Assembly (NCBI GenBank): GCA_003151975.1
Contig: PLZD01000025.1
Coordinates: 27,032-91,031, forward strand
From: Elusimicrobiota bacterium
GTDB lineage: Bacteria > Elusimicrobiota > Elusimicrobia > UBA1565 > UBA9628
Length of the DNA stretch: 64,000 nt
Direction: 5' to 3'
The position numbers were made by a program, and so were the translations under genes. Positions 1 through 7,965 of this stretch are shown one piece after another. The notes beneath the pieces are model-generated. The model was not told the origin of the DNA and did not search any database. It saw only the letters and a list, made by a program, of their open reading frames with translations. Numbering within the stretch: the stretch's first letter is position 1; each line of letters opens with the position of its first letter.

Positions 1-781
1 TACCGCCGCCGTTCCTGAAAATAAACGTGCCATCCCGTTTGGGGAAGCCCTGAAGGAGGCGAACTAGATGCGCCGTCATCGGGATGTGCCGTACCTCGTA
101 GTCCTTGGGGTTCCAGCCGTCTTTGGATTGGACCGATAGCAGCTTGTTCTTGAAGTCAATGTCGGTCCAAGCAAGATGGATCAACTCGTCCCGCCGAAGT
201 CCCGTGTGAAGAAAAGTTTCCAAGATCGGCCGGAGCCGATCGTTCGATGCCTTGAGCGCGACCTTGATCTCATCCGTGGTCAGATAGCGGACCTTGCGCC
301 GAGGCTCTTTGAACTTCTGGACGGATTTAGCCGGGCTCTCGGAGAGGGCTCCCCAAGCGACGGCTTTGTTGAGCATGGCCTTGATCGTGTTGAGTTCGCG
401 ATTGATCGTGGAGACCATCGTGCCTTGTTCGCGGCGGTGGGTCTTGTATGCTTCCAGGCGGGACGCCGTGATGGCGCCGACTTTGTCCACCTGCATGAAC
501 GCTGCGAAGATCTTGAGGACTTGCGTATCACGGTCGAAAGAGAGGGGGGCCTTGTTGCCTTTGGAGTACGTCAGGTATTCCTGGACGAAATCAGCGAAAT
601 TGCGGTTCTTGGCGGCAAACCCAAGCTCTTTGCGTTCTAGCTTGACGTCTATCTCCCCGGCGGCGAGATTGGCGAGCTTCTGGGAGCGCCCCAGGCGCTT
701 GCGCACCCGGCGGCCATCGACGAAGTAGTCGACGTAATAGACCGTGCCCTTCTTGCCCTCGCGGGAGTAGACTCGGGACAT
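1..781 (-). CDS. Tyrosine recombinase / phage-type integrase (C-terminus cut by window edge)
   Basis: Reading the minus strand from ATG at 781 gives an open frame to the window edge, about 260 residues. The N-terminus (MSRVYSREGKKGTVYYVDYF) is the short beta-rich arm-binding region common in island integrases. A SAM-like core-binding domain follows at about residues 60-150. The catalytic domain then begins, with the first active-site arginine in HTGLRRDEL. The HxxR box and the tyrosine nucleophile lie beyond the window, so activity cannot be judged. The gene starts about 105 bp downstream of the 3' end of tRNA-Glu and runs away from it, the usual layout for an element integrated in a tRNA gene. 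Confidence 0.93.
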   Translation of the reverse strand, partial: MSRVYSREGKKGTVYYVDYFVDGRRVRKRLGRSQKLANLAAGEIDVKLERKELGFAAKNRNFADFVQEYLTYSKGNKAPLSFDRDTQVLKIFAAFMQVDKVGAITASRLEAYKTHRREQGTMVSTINRELNTIKAMLNKAVAWGALSESPAKSVQKFKEPRRKVRYLTTDEIKVALKASNDRLRPILETFLHTGLRRDELIHLAWTDIDFKNKLLSVQSKDGWNPKDYEVRHIPMTAHLVRLLQGFPKRDGTFIFRNGGG

Positions 782-824
782 GACCCCATTATTGTGGCAC
801 AAATCTGGCACAAGCGCAAGACCC

Positions 825-862
825 AAAAAAAGACGGAGGAGGGCTTTTGGCCTTCCTCCGTC
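825..862 (-). terminator. Rho-independent terminator after tRNA-Lys/tRNA-Glu
   Basis: The hairpin 832-862 pairs GACGGAGGA with TCCTCCGTC around a short loop. On the minus strand it is followed by a run of seven T (825-831 on the plus strand are A). It lies just downstream of tRNA-Glu and upstream of the integrase, so it would end the tRNA transcript. Confidence 0.85.
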
Positions 863-885
863 GATGATTACGCCATTTTAGAGCT

Positions 886-957
886 TGCCCCCAACGAGAA
901 TCGAACTCGTGTTTCAGCCTTGAAAGGGCCGCGTCCTAGCCGTTAGACGATGGGGGC
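886..957 (-). tRNA. tRNA-Glu (anticodon UUC)
   Basis: The minus strand folds as a cloverleaf: acceptor GCCCCCA pairs with TGGGGGC, the anticodon loop carries TTC, the T-loop is TTCGATT and the discriminator base is A. No CCA is encoded. It probably shares a transcript with tRNA-Lys, 10 bp upstream. The integrase just downstream makes its 3' end the likely attachment site. Confidence 0.95.
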
Positions 958-967
958 TTAGATCATT

Positions 968-1039
968 TGTGCCCGGTGGGATTCGAACCCACGACCCCTC
1001 GCTTAAAAGGCGAATGCTCTACCCCTGAGCTACGGGCAC
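968..1039 (-). tRNA. tRNA-Lys (anticodon UUU)
   Basis: The minus strand folds as a cloverleaf: acceptor GTGCCCG pairs with CGGGCAC, the anticodon loop is CTTTTAA (anticodon TTT), the T-loop is TTCGAAT and the discriminator is A. CCA is not encoded. It is the first gene of a two-tRNA unit with tRNA-Glu. Confidence 0.95.
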
Positions 1040-1050
1040 CCAACCTGAAG

Positions 1051-1080
1051 ATTATATTTCATTTTACGCCGCTTGGCCAA
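1051..1080 (-). promoter_or_regulatory. Sigma-70-type promoter of the tRNA-Lys/tRNA-Glu unit
   Basis: On the minus strand a perfect -10 box TATAAT (1056-1051) lies 18 bp from a -35-like TTGGCC (1080-1075). Transcription would begin about five bases before tRNA-Lys. The -10 box is strong and the -35 box is weak. Confidence 0.6.
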
Positions 1081-1172
1081 AGGTCCCTCCGGGGAAGGGC
1101 CGGATTCCGGTCGATCCTTGCCCCATGTGCCCATGCTTTAAGCAGCAATTCCCGTCATAATCTGAAGATAGC

Positions 1173-2738
1173 ATGAGACTCATCTGGCGCATCAGCCTTC
1201 TGCTGTGGGCCGCCCCGGCGTTCGCCGGCGGCGTGTCCGAGGTACGCTCGTTTTCCACGCGCGAGCCCGTCCTAGCGCCCGCGGCCGCGCCTCTCCTTCC
1301 TCTCGACGTGCGCGACGCGGCAATGCCGTTGCCGCTGAATCTACCGCAGCCCTTATCCGTCATCGGGACCAACGAAGCGGCGGTGATGGCGGCGATAGCG
1401 CCGCAGACCGCGATCGCCGCGCCGACTTTGCAGGCTTTGGGCCAGTCACCCGCCGCGCAGGCGCTCGCACAGCCCGGCGCCGACCCCGCGCCGGCCATCG
1501 AAAATCTTTTTGACGGGAATTCATCGCGCGTCGCGCTGCTCGACGGACCGGTGGAGGCCGTCGACGCGCGCGCGGACATGATCTCAAGCGCTCAAGAATC
1601 CGTCTTCGCAGCGTATTACCGATTTCATCTCGACGCCGCCGGGCTCTCGAAGCTCGCGATGCTCCGCCAAGCCGCGCGGGCGGGCCGCGACGTTCGGCTC
1701 GTGCTGGACCCTTGGGGCAGCGGAATCCCAAAGGCGATGCTCCGGCATCTGGTCGACGAGGGAGTGCAAGTCCGGTTCTATCATCGGCCCTCCGTGAGCC
1801 GCCTCTCCTGGCTTTGGCGCCGCTCGCACGACAAGTGGACCATCGTCGACGGTAAGAAGGCGATCTTGGGCGACCGCAACATGGGCGATCACTACTTCGG
1901 CATGGGCAAGAAGCCCTGGACGAGCCGCGAGGCCTACATCGAAGGCAAGGTCGCGGCCCAAGCCCAGGCTTACGCGCTCAAGCTTTGGAACAGCGCCGAG
2001 GTCGCGGCGCCGCGGGGCTTAAGTTCGGCGCCTGCGGTCGAGATCGCGGGCGCATCGAGGAAGCTCGACGCATTCGACGATCATTTCGCCAAGCGGCGTG
2101 CTAATGGAGGCCTCGACCTCAAGCCGTGGACCGCGCGCGCTCGGACGATCGCGAAAGCCAAGTTCAGCCACAACATGATCGGCTCGCGGCATGGCGTCAC
2201 GGGCACGGGCTTGGATTTGCTCAAGATGATCCGCCGCGCCGAGAAGACCATCGTCATCGAGAATTCCTACGTCGTCCTGCCGCAGGTCTTCAAGGTCGAG
2301 CTCGCGCGCGCAATCTCGCGCGGCGTGCGCGTGATCCTGCTGACGAACTCGCCTCAGACGAACAATCTTTTCTGGCCGCGCATCGCCTACGAGGCCGACG
2401 CCCCGGAGCTCGTGCGGATGGGCATCGAGCTTTGGGAGTTCAAGGGACCTGGCGTTTTGCACGCGAAGGCGATGGTCGTCGACGGGCGCCGGTCGTATCT
2501 CGGCAGCTTCAACCTCGACCCGCGCTCGCTGCGGCTTAACACGGAGACGGGCTTCATCGCCGACGACGGAGGCTTCGCGCGCGATCTCCTTGGGCAGATC
2601 CGCGCCACGCAGGTCAACTCGACTTTGGTCGCCTTCCAAGGCCGCTGGGTCGTTCCGCGCAGCCGCGTGCCGGTGCTCAGCCGGCTTTGGGGCTGGGCGC
2701 GCCGGCTTCTCTTGGCCCTGATGCGCGAGCAGGTTTAA
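1173..2738 (+). CDS. Secreted phospholipase D-like protein
   Basis: The 521-residue product has a signal peptide (cleavage near AFAGG) and an Ala/Pro-rich linker to about residue 110. Two PLD domains follow. Each carries the HxKxxxxD signature: HDKWTIVD then GDRNMGDHY in the first, HAKAMVVD then GSFNLDPRS in the second. Both active-site halves are therefore present, as in cardiolipin synthases and related phosphodiesterases or transphosphatidylases. There are no N-terminal membrane anchors like those of ClsA, so a periplasmic or exported enzyme acting on phospholipid or nucleic acid is likely. The substrate cannot be read from the sequence. The 3' end overlaps the convergent gene at 2677-3183 by 62 bp. 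Confidence 0.88.
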   Translation: MRLIWRISLLLWAAPAFAGGVSEVRSFSTREPVLAPAAAPLLPLDVRDAAMPLPLNLPQPLSVIGTNEAAVMAAIAPQTAIAAPTLQALGQSPAAQALAQPGADPAPAIENLFDGNSSRVALLDGPVEAVDARADMISSAQESVFAAYYRFHLDAAGLSKLAMLRQAARAGRDVRLVLDPWGSGIPKAMLRHLVDEGVQVRFYHRPSVSRLSWLWRRSHDKWTIVDGKKAILGDRNMGDHYFGMGKKPWTSREAYIEGKVAAQAQAYALKLWNSAEVAAPRGLSSAPAVEIAGASRKLDAFDDHFAKRRANGGLDLKPWTARARTIAKAKFSHNMIGSRHGVTGTGLDLLKMIRRAEKTIVIENSYVVLPQVFKVELARAISRGVRVILLTNSPQTNNLFWPRIAYEADAPELVRMGIELWEFKGPGVLHAKAMVVDGRRSYLGSFNLDPRSLRLNTETGFIADDGGFARDLLGQIRATQVNSTLVAFQGRWVVPRSRVPVLSRLWGWARRLLLALMREQV

Positions 2739-3183
2739 GTCGCGCGCGCAGGGCGCGCGAGACGGGAGAGTGGATCGTCGCGACGTCGGAGATCAAGGCC
2801 GTTCCGGCCAACGCCGTCAACGCCACCAGGACGCGCAGGGACTTCAACCGCGTCGTCGTTATCGGCGGCTCGAGGAGCGCCACGAATTCGGCCAGAAATA
2901 CGGCGAAGTAGAAGCTCGCGCACGCGCCGAAGGCCAGGAAGACCGCGTGGTCGGCGGGCGCCGCTTTGAGCCACCACCGCAAAAGCTCGCGCCACCAAAG
3001 CTCGAAGGCCAGCGCGAAACAGCAGAAGCCGTAGGCGAAGGCTTCCCAGCCGGGGAACTCCTCGTCGCGCAGCCGCTTGGCGAGTGCGAACGAGAACAGC
3101 GCCGCGATCGCGAAGGCCGTCGAGGTCGCGGCCAGGAACTTGGCCGTCTTCCAGAGGATGACGAGGAAGCGGGCGACGGGCAC
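2677..3183 (-). CDS. Small multi-pass membrane protein, unknown function
   Basis: The product is 168 residues from a GTG start three bases after the stop of the peptide transporter. It shows about four hydrophobic segments (near residues 5-25, 45-60, 75-95 and 110-130) and a basic C-terminal tail. A longer frame continues upstream through the transporter gene but is a shadow of it. The spacing implies co-transcription with the transporter. I do not recognise the family. The tail overlaps the convergent PLD gene by 62 bp, so the true stop could be questioned. Confidence 0.6.
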   Translation of the reverse strand: MPVARFLVILWKTAKFLAATSTAFAIAALFSFALAKRLRDEEFPGWEAFAYGFCCFALAFELWWRELLRWWLKAAPADHAVFLAFGACASFYFAVFLAEFVALLEPPITTTRLKSLRVLVALTALAGTALISDVATIHSPVSRALRARLKPARASGPREAGAPSPKAG

Positions 3184-3185
3184 GC

Positions 3186-4553
3186 TTAGAGCTTGTGGCC
3201 GATGGCGTTCTTGAGCGGCTTGCGCACCGCGAAGATCGCGGCGCTCGCTCCGACTCCGAGCGCGACCAGCAGAAGGAAGAAGGCCTGCTTGGGCATCCTC
3301 TCGTAGTAGGTGCCGATGTAGCCCGCCATGTAGTTTCCGAAGAAAATGGAGAGGAACCACAAACCCATGAGCATGCTGACCAGCCGCGGGGGCGCCACCT
3401 TGGTCACCAGCGACAAGCCGATCGGCGAGAGATAGAGCTCTCCGAGCGTGTACAGGATCGTGCAGCCCACGAGCCAGAGGAAGCTGATCTTGTCGGTGGG
3501 CCCCAGGCCGTGAGCGATGTACATGAGCGGAATGAACGACACGCCGAGCAGCACGCAGCCGATGGACATCTTGACGATGCTGTCGGGTTCCCGTCCTTGC
3601 TTGGCCTGCCGGGCCCAGAACATGTCGAGCAGGGGCGCGAACGCGATGATGAAGACCGGATTGACCGCTTGGAACCAGGTCGAGGGCATCTGCCAGCCGA
3701 AGACGGTCCAGTCGGTGTTCTGGTCGGCGAAGAGCTGGATCGTGTTGCCTTGCTGCTCGTAGACGGCCCAGAAGACGATGTTGAGGGCGCACAGCACGAT
3801 GAGGCCGGCGATCGCCTGCCACTCCTGTCTCGTCAGGGGCTCTTTGGAGGACTTCACGACCTCGGGCTTGTTGAGATTGTCCTGGGCCAAGTATTTCTGT
3901 CCCCAGACATAGACGATCAGCCCCAACACCATGCCGACGCCCGCGGCGGTAAAGCCGTAATGCCAGCCGTAGCGCTGTCCGAGCGTGCCGCACACCAGCG
4001 GCGAGAGCAGCGCGCCGACGTTGATGCCCATGTAAAAGATCGTGAAGGCGCCGTCGCGCCGCGGGTCTCCCTCGCGATAGAGGAGTCCGACCTGAGTGGA
4101 GACATTGGGCTTGAAGCAGCCGTTGCCCAGGATCAGGAACAGCAGCGCGATGAAGAACCATTGCTCGAAGGCCATCATGAAATGGCCGATCGCCATCAGC
4201 ACGCCGCCGACGACGACCGTCTTGCGCTGGCCCAGTAAGCGGTCGGCGAGTATGCCGCCGAAGAACGGCGTGAAGTACACGAAGCCCGTGTAGAGGCCGT
4301 AGATTTGCGAGGCCAGGGGTTGGGTGGCCAGTGGGCCGAACACGCCTTCCAGCGCGGTCTTGAGCGCCGCGAAGCCGAGGACGTTGCCGCCCGTCTCGGC
4401 GTGATGGATCAGGTAGCTCGTCATGTAGAGCACGAGCAGCGCGCGCATTCCGTAATAGGAGAAGCGCTCCCACATCTCCGAGAAGAACAGGATGTAAAGG
4501 CCGACCGGGTGCCCGAGGAATTCCTTGTACGGCTTTTCGGCGCGCTCAGTCAT
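3186..4553 (-). CDS. Proton-dependent oligopeptide transporter (POT/PTR2 family)
   Basis: The 455-residue protein has about 12-14 hydrophobic segments. The POT signature ExxER appears in EMWERFSYYG at the end of the first helix region, and the conserved FYMGINVGAL segment follows around residue 150. Members of this inner-membrane MFS family import di- and tripeptides with protons. The ATG start (4553) overlaps the upstream SDR stop as TGATG, so translation is probably coupled. A GTG one codon earlier is the alternative start. Confidence 0.93.
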   Translation of the reverse strand: MTERAEKPYKEFLGHPVGLYILFFSEMWERFSYYGMRALLVLYMTSYLIHHAETGGNVLGFAALKTALEGVFGPLATQPLASQIYGLYTGFVYFTPFFGGILADRLLGQRKTVVVGGVLMAIGHFMMAFEQWFFIALLFLILGNGCFKPNVSTQVGLLYREGDPRRDGAFTIFYMGINVGALLSPLVCGTLGQRYGWHYGFTAAGVGMVLGLIVYVWGQKYLAQDNLNKPEVVKSSKEPLTRQEWQAIAGLIVLCALNIVFWAVYEQQGNTIQLFADQNTDWTVFGWQMPSTWFQAVNPVFIIAFAPLLDMFWARQAKQGREPDSIVKMSIGCVLLGVSFIPLMYIAHGLGPTDKISFLWLVGCTILYTLGELYLSPIGLSLVTKVAPPRLVSMLMGLWFLSIFFGNYMAGYIGTYYERMPKQAFFLLLVALGVGASAAIFAVRKPLKNAIGHKL

Positions 4554-6058
4554 CACCAGTCCGTGACCTTGTAGTCCTTGAAGAATTTCCCGAAGGCGGG
4601 CTCGCCGGTGTTGTGGCCCGCGAATATGGGGTCCAGCACGCGCGCCGCGCCGTCGACGATGTCGAGCGGGGGCTGGAAGTCGAGCTCATTTTTCTTGCGC
4701 TCGGCGTGCAGGGCCGGATCCTCGTCGGTGACCCAGCCGGTGTCGACCGCGTTCATGAAGACGCCGTCCTTGGCGTAATCGGGGGCCGAGGTCAAGGTCA
4801 TCATGTTGAGCGCGGCCTTGGCCATGTTCGTGTGCGGGTGCTTGTCGGTCTTGGTGTGGCGGGAGAACGAGCCTTCCATCGCCGAGACGTTGACGATGTG
4901 CTTCATCGCCGAAGGGGATTTCGACATCAGAGGCTTGAGCTTGCCGCAGAGGATGAAGGGCGCTACCGCATTGATCAGGTGGACCTCGAGCATCTCGGGG
5001 GTCGCGACCTCCGAGAGCTTGAGGCGCCAAGTGTTGCGCGCGCGCAGATCGACCTGCTGGAGGTCGGCGTCGGTGCGGCCTTGCGGGAAGGTGCCGGCAG
5101 GGCAGGCTTCCTCATCGTAGGCGTATTGAAGCTGGGAGAGCTCGGCGGATTTGGCGAGGCCCACGCCGGGCGTCTTCGCGCTCGAAAGAATTAAGCCCGT
5201 TTCGACGGTGTCGTGGGAGGTCTTGGGCGCGGCGAAGCCGAGCGCCTGCACGCAGCGCTCGTGCGAGGCCAGCAAGGGCGCGAGTTCGGGAGCCGGGGAA
5301 TTTTTCTCCGCCTCGAGCAGGTGCGCGTACCATTGCGGCGGCCGGCGCACGGTCTGACACGCGTTATTGACGAGCATGTCCAGGCGAGGTTCAGCTTCGC
5401 TGATGTACCGGCAGAACAGTTCGACGCTCGGCGAGTGGCGCAGGTCGAGGCCGTGGATTTGCAGGCGCTCTTTCCACTCGGCGAAATCTTTTTCGCGCGC
5501 GTAGCGCGCCGCCGAGTCGTGCGGGAAGCGCGTCGTCGCGATGACGCGCGCGCCGGCGCGCAGCAGCTTGAGGCTGATGTGAAAGCCGATCTTGACGCGC
5601 GAGCCCGTGACGACCGCCGTCATGCCCGAGAGATCGGCGGTCTGAAAGCGCTTCTCGTAATTGAACGCGGCGCAGTCGGGGCACATCGAATCGTAGAAGA
5701 AATGCAGGCGCGTGAAGGCGGCCTTGCAGACGTAGCAGTAACGCGGAATTTTTAGCTCGCGCGCGGGACCGCTGGCGTCGCGTTCGGGGGTCGTGAAAAC
5801 TTCGTTTAGCCGCGCCGAGCGGATTCCGACCTGGTTGCGCACCTCGCGGTCATGCAGGGCGAGCTTGGCCTTCTTGAACCTGCGCCGGGCGCGGGCATCG
5901 CGGACGAACTCCCACTTGTTGGGCCGGGAGAGGCGGCCGGCGGCGGCCATGAGCGCCACGCGCAGGTCTTCGGGGACCGAGGCGATTTTGGTGCGGTCGG
6001 CGACGACGGATTCGAGCAGCGCGACGGCCCGGCGCAGTTCGTCTTCGGGAATGTCCAC
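4553..6058 (-). CDS. Long SDR-family oxidoreductase with zinc-ribbon-like insert
   Basis: The GTG-started product is 501 residues. The first 120 are helical. Two CxxC pairs (CYVC and CPDC, about 20 residues apart) suggest a structural metal site. A Rossmann SDR domain follows with TGSRVKIGF (TGxxxGxG-like), the NNAC motif and the catalytic serine in VNVSAMEG. The usual YxxxK reads TNMAK, so Thr stands where the catalytic Tyr is expected. The cofactor is probably NAD(P); the substrate is unknown. It is translationally coupled to the peptide transporter downstream and divergent from the aminotransferase at 6106. Confidence 0.82.
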   Translation of the reverse strand: MDIPEDELRRAVALLESVVADRTKIASVPEDLRVALMAAAGRLSRPNKWEFVRDARARRRFKKAKLALHDREVRNQVGIRSARLNEVFTTPERDASGPARELKIPRYCYVCKAAFTRLHFFYDSMCPDCAAFNYEKRFQTADLSGMTAVVTGSRVKIGFHISLKLLRAGARVIATTRFPHDSAARYAREKDFAEWKERLQIHGLDLRHSPSVELFCRYISEAEPRLDMLVNNACQTVRRPPQWYAHLLEAEKNSPAPELAPLLASHERCVQALGFAAPKTSHDTVETGLILSSAKTPGVGLAKSAELSQLQYAYDEEACPAGTFPQGRTDADLQQVDLRARNTWRLKLSEVATPEMLEVHLINAVAPFILCGKLKPLMSKSPSAMKHIVNVSAMEGSFSRHTKTDKHPHTNMAKAALNMMTLTSAPDYAKDGVFMNAVDTGWVTDEDPALHAERKKNELDFQPPLDIVDGAARVLDPIFAGHNTGEPAFGKFFKDYKVTDW

Positions 6059-6073
6059 GACGGAGATTCTACC

Positions 6074-6101
6074 AAATCTGCTAGGATTACCCTACAGATT
6101 T
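6074..6101. promoter_or_regulatory. Dyad in the divergent SDR/aminotransferase intergenic region
   Basis: AAATCTG (6074-6080) and CAGATTT (6095-6101) are perfect inverted arms. TAGG and CCTA inside them pair as well, with one bulged base. The dyad fills most of the 47 bp between two divergent genes and ends five bases before the aminotransferase ATG. It could be an operator for both genes or an RNA hairpin at the start codon. Confidence 0.45.
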
Positions 6102-6105
6102 CCTC

Positions 6106-7386
6106 ATGACACGTAAAATACCCGCGGCCGGCATCAATCTGTTCCAGCTGATCTACGTGCTGATCCGCGAATACACGGAAAAGACCGGCCTGCCGCCGCT
6201 CAATCTCTCCCTCGGAAACCCCGACGGCATCCCCATCGAGGCGATCCGCAAGCTCAAGGCGCGGTTCTCCCAAGACTCCGGCTACGACTATCACACCTAC
6301 GCCGAGGACAAGAACCTCGAGAATTTCGCGGAGGGGATGGTCGAGCTTCACGGCGGTATCCTTTATAAGGACCATCCGCACCTGCGCGCCGTGCCGATCG
6401 CGGGCATCAAGACCGCCAGCGCGTTGATCCCGCTGGCTTGCGGCCTGCACTTGCCCGACCGCAAACGCCGCGACTCCTTCGTCGTCGCCTCGAACCTGCC
6501 GGCCTACGACGTCGTCGGCACTTGGTCGTCGTCGTATCTCGGCGCCAAACGCGTGGTCTGGCCGCTGATGACGGTCGACAACATGAGGCTCAACGTCGCG
6601 CGCTTGAAGGACGCTCTGAAGAAGGAAAAGATCGCTCGCCCCGACCTGATCTTCGTGATCCGGCCCGGAAATCCCGCCGCGGTAGGCGCTTCTAAACAGG
6701 AATGGATGGAGCTCATCGAATTCTGCGTCGAGCACGGCACTCGCCTGGTCAACGATTCGGCTTATTCGGGCCTCGCCGACAAGAAACATCACACGCCGCT
6801 AGCGCTTGTCGCCAAGGATTATCCCGAGCTCGAGTGGCTCGAGCTTTACTCGGTCAGCAAATCCTACAACGATCCCGGCGCGCGCCTGGGCGCGATGGTC
6901 GGGTCGAAGGATTTCGTCGAGGACTACATCCTCGTCAAAGGCAACACCGACTCGGGCCCCGTGCCCTCCGTGATGGCCGCGTACGGCAAGTTCTTCGCGG
7001 ACCGCGCCTTCGCGCGCAAGACGCTCGACGACCTGCGCGCGCTCTACGGGCGGCGCGTCGACTACCTCGTGCCGAAGCTCAAGGCGGCCGGGCTCGTTCC
7101 GGCCTGCGGCACCGACGCGGGTTTCTTTACTTTGTGGAAAGTACCGCGCGAGGTGCTCGGCGTCGACCTCGCGAAAGACCCGCGCACCCGCGATCTGCCC
7201 GCGCACGAGGCGTTCAACCGTCTCGTGATCTCCGAGACCGGAATCGTCGGTGTGCATTTCGCCGGCTGTGCGCCCGAGGGCAAGCAAGACCCGCTGATCC
7301 GCTACGCGGTCTGCACCGACGTCCTCGATAAGGGTTTTCAAGAACGCTTCGAGGAGCAGCTCGCGCGCTGGAAGCCGCGCTACTGA
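6106..7386 (+). CDS. PLP-dependent class I/II aminotransferase, LL-DAP-aminotransferase-like
   Basis: The 426-residue fold-type I aminotransferase shows LNLSLGNPDG near the N-terminus, the NDSAYSGL segment, the PLP-lysine region SVSKSYNDPGARLG and a C-terminal ETGIVGVHF segment. Such enzymes move amino groups between amino and keto acids. The resemblance to LL-diaminopimelate aminotransferases is by overall pattern, so the exact substrate is an inference; lysA lies 17 kb away. It is followed after 6 bp by the SCO gene. Confidence 0.82.
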   Translation: MTRKIPAAGINLFQLIYVLIREYTEKTGLPPLNLSLGNPDGIPIEAIRKLKARFSQDSGYDYHTYAEDKNLENFAEGMVELHGGILYKDHPHLRAVPIAGIKTASALIPLACGLHLPDRKRRDSFVVASNLPAYDVVGTWSSSYLGAKRVVWPLMTVDNMRLNVARLKDALKKEKIARPDLIFVIRPGNPAAVGASKQEWMELIEFCVEHGTRLVNDSAYSGLADKKHHTPLALVAKDYPELEWLELYSVSKSYNDPGARLGAMVGSKDFVEDYILVKGNTDSGPVPSVMAAYGKFFADRAFARKTLDDLRALYGRRVDYLVPKLKAAGLVPACGTDAGFFTLWKVPREVLGVDLAKDPRTRDLPAHEAFNRLVISETGIVGVHFAGCAPEGKQDPLIRYAVCTDVLDKGFQERFEEQLARWKPRY

Positions 7387-7392
7387 GCCGCC

Positions 7393-7965
7393 ATGAGCCG
7401 AGCGCTCGCCCTATTCGCCATGATTGCGGCCGCTTGCGGACGGCCGAGTCCGGATTTGCCGCGGCTTCAAACTTTGCCCGATTTCCGACTGACTTCCGTG
7501 ACGGCGCTGGGCCGCCCGCAAAGCTTCTCGCCGTCGGATCTGAGCGGCGCGCCGTGGATCGCGGACTTCATTTTTACTTCGTGCTCCGGACCATGCCCGA
7601 TCCTGTCGACGCGCATGGCCGCTCTGCAGAAGACTGTGCCGGCGCGGGTCCGTCTCGTGAGCTTCACGGTCGACCCCGACACGGACAGCCCGGAGCTTCT
7701 CGCGGAGTACGCGCGCAAGTTCGGCGCCGACCCGCGGCGCTGGCTTTTCGCGACCGGCGACAAGGCCGGCCTCTATCGCTTCCTCAGAGAGGGCTTCGAG
7801 CTTCCCGTCGTCGAGGATCCGGCGCAGCCGGCCGGCGTCCGCGTGACCCACAGCACGAAGTTCGCGCTCGTCGATTCCTCGATGACGGTGCGCGGCTATT
7901 ACGATGGACAGGACAGGGCGGAGCTTTCCGCGCTGGAACGGGACGCGCGCCGTCTAGCGCCCTAG
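7393..7965 (+). CDS. SCO1/SenC-type copper-binding thioredoxin-fold lipoprotein
   Basis: The 190-residue product has a signal sequence ending in a lipobox-like AAAC (residues 13-16), so it is probably lipid-anchored. The thioredoxin-fold domain carries CSGPC (the CxxxC copper site) and the conserved His in VTHSTKF about 90 residues later, the full copper-ligand set of SCO proteins. The family delivers copper to, or reduces, the CuA site of cytochrome oxidase. No oxidase genes are in view. Its end overlaps the convergent gene at 7954 by 12 bp. Confidence 0.9.
   Translation: MSRALALFAMIAAACGRPSPDLPRLQTLPDFRLTSVTALGRPQSFSPSDLSGAPWIADFIFTSCSGPCPILSTRMAALQKTVPARVRLVSFTVDPDTDSPELLAEYARKFGADPRRWLFATGDKAGLYRFLREGFELPVVEDPAQPAGVRVTHSTKFALVDSSMTVRGYYDGQDRAELSALERDARRLAP

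Noticed and set aside
967..1176. Open frame with a PVGFEPTTP-type start
   Set aside because: It is the antisense translation of tRNA-Lys, a well-known false ORF. The same holds for CPERESNPH near 33121 and SGTRESNPEP near 35275, which are antisense to tRNA-Arg and tRNA-Pro.
2677..4473. 598-codon minus-strand frame
   Set aside because: Its upstream two thirds is a shadow of the POT transporter. Only the part from the GTG at 3183 has membrane-protein character and is kept.
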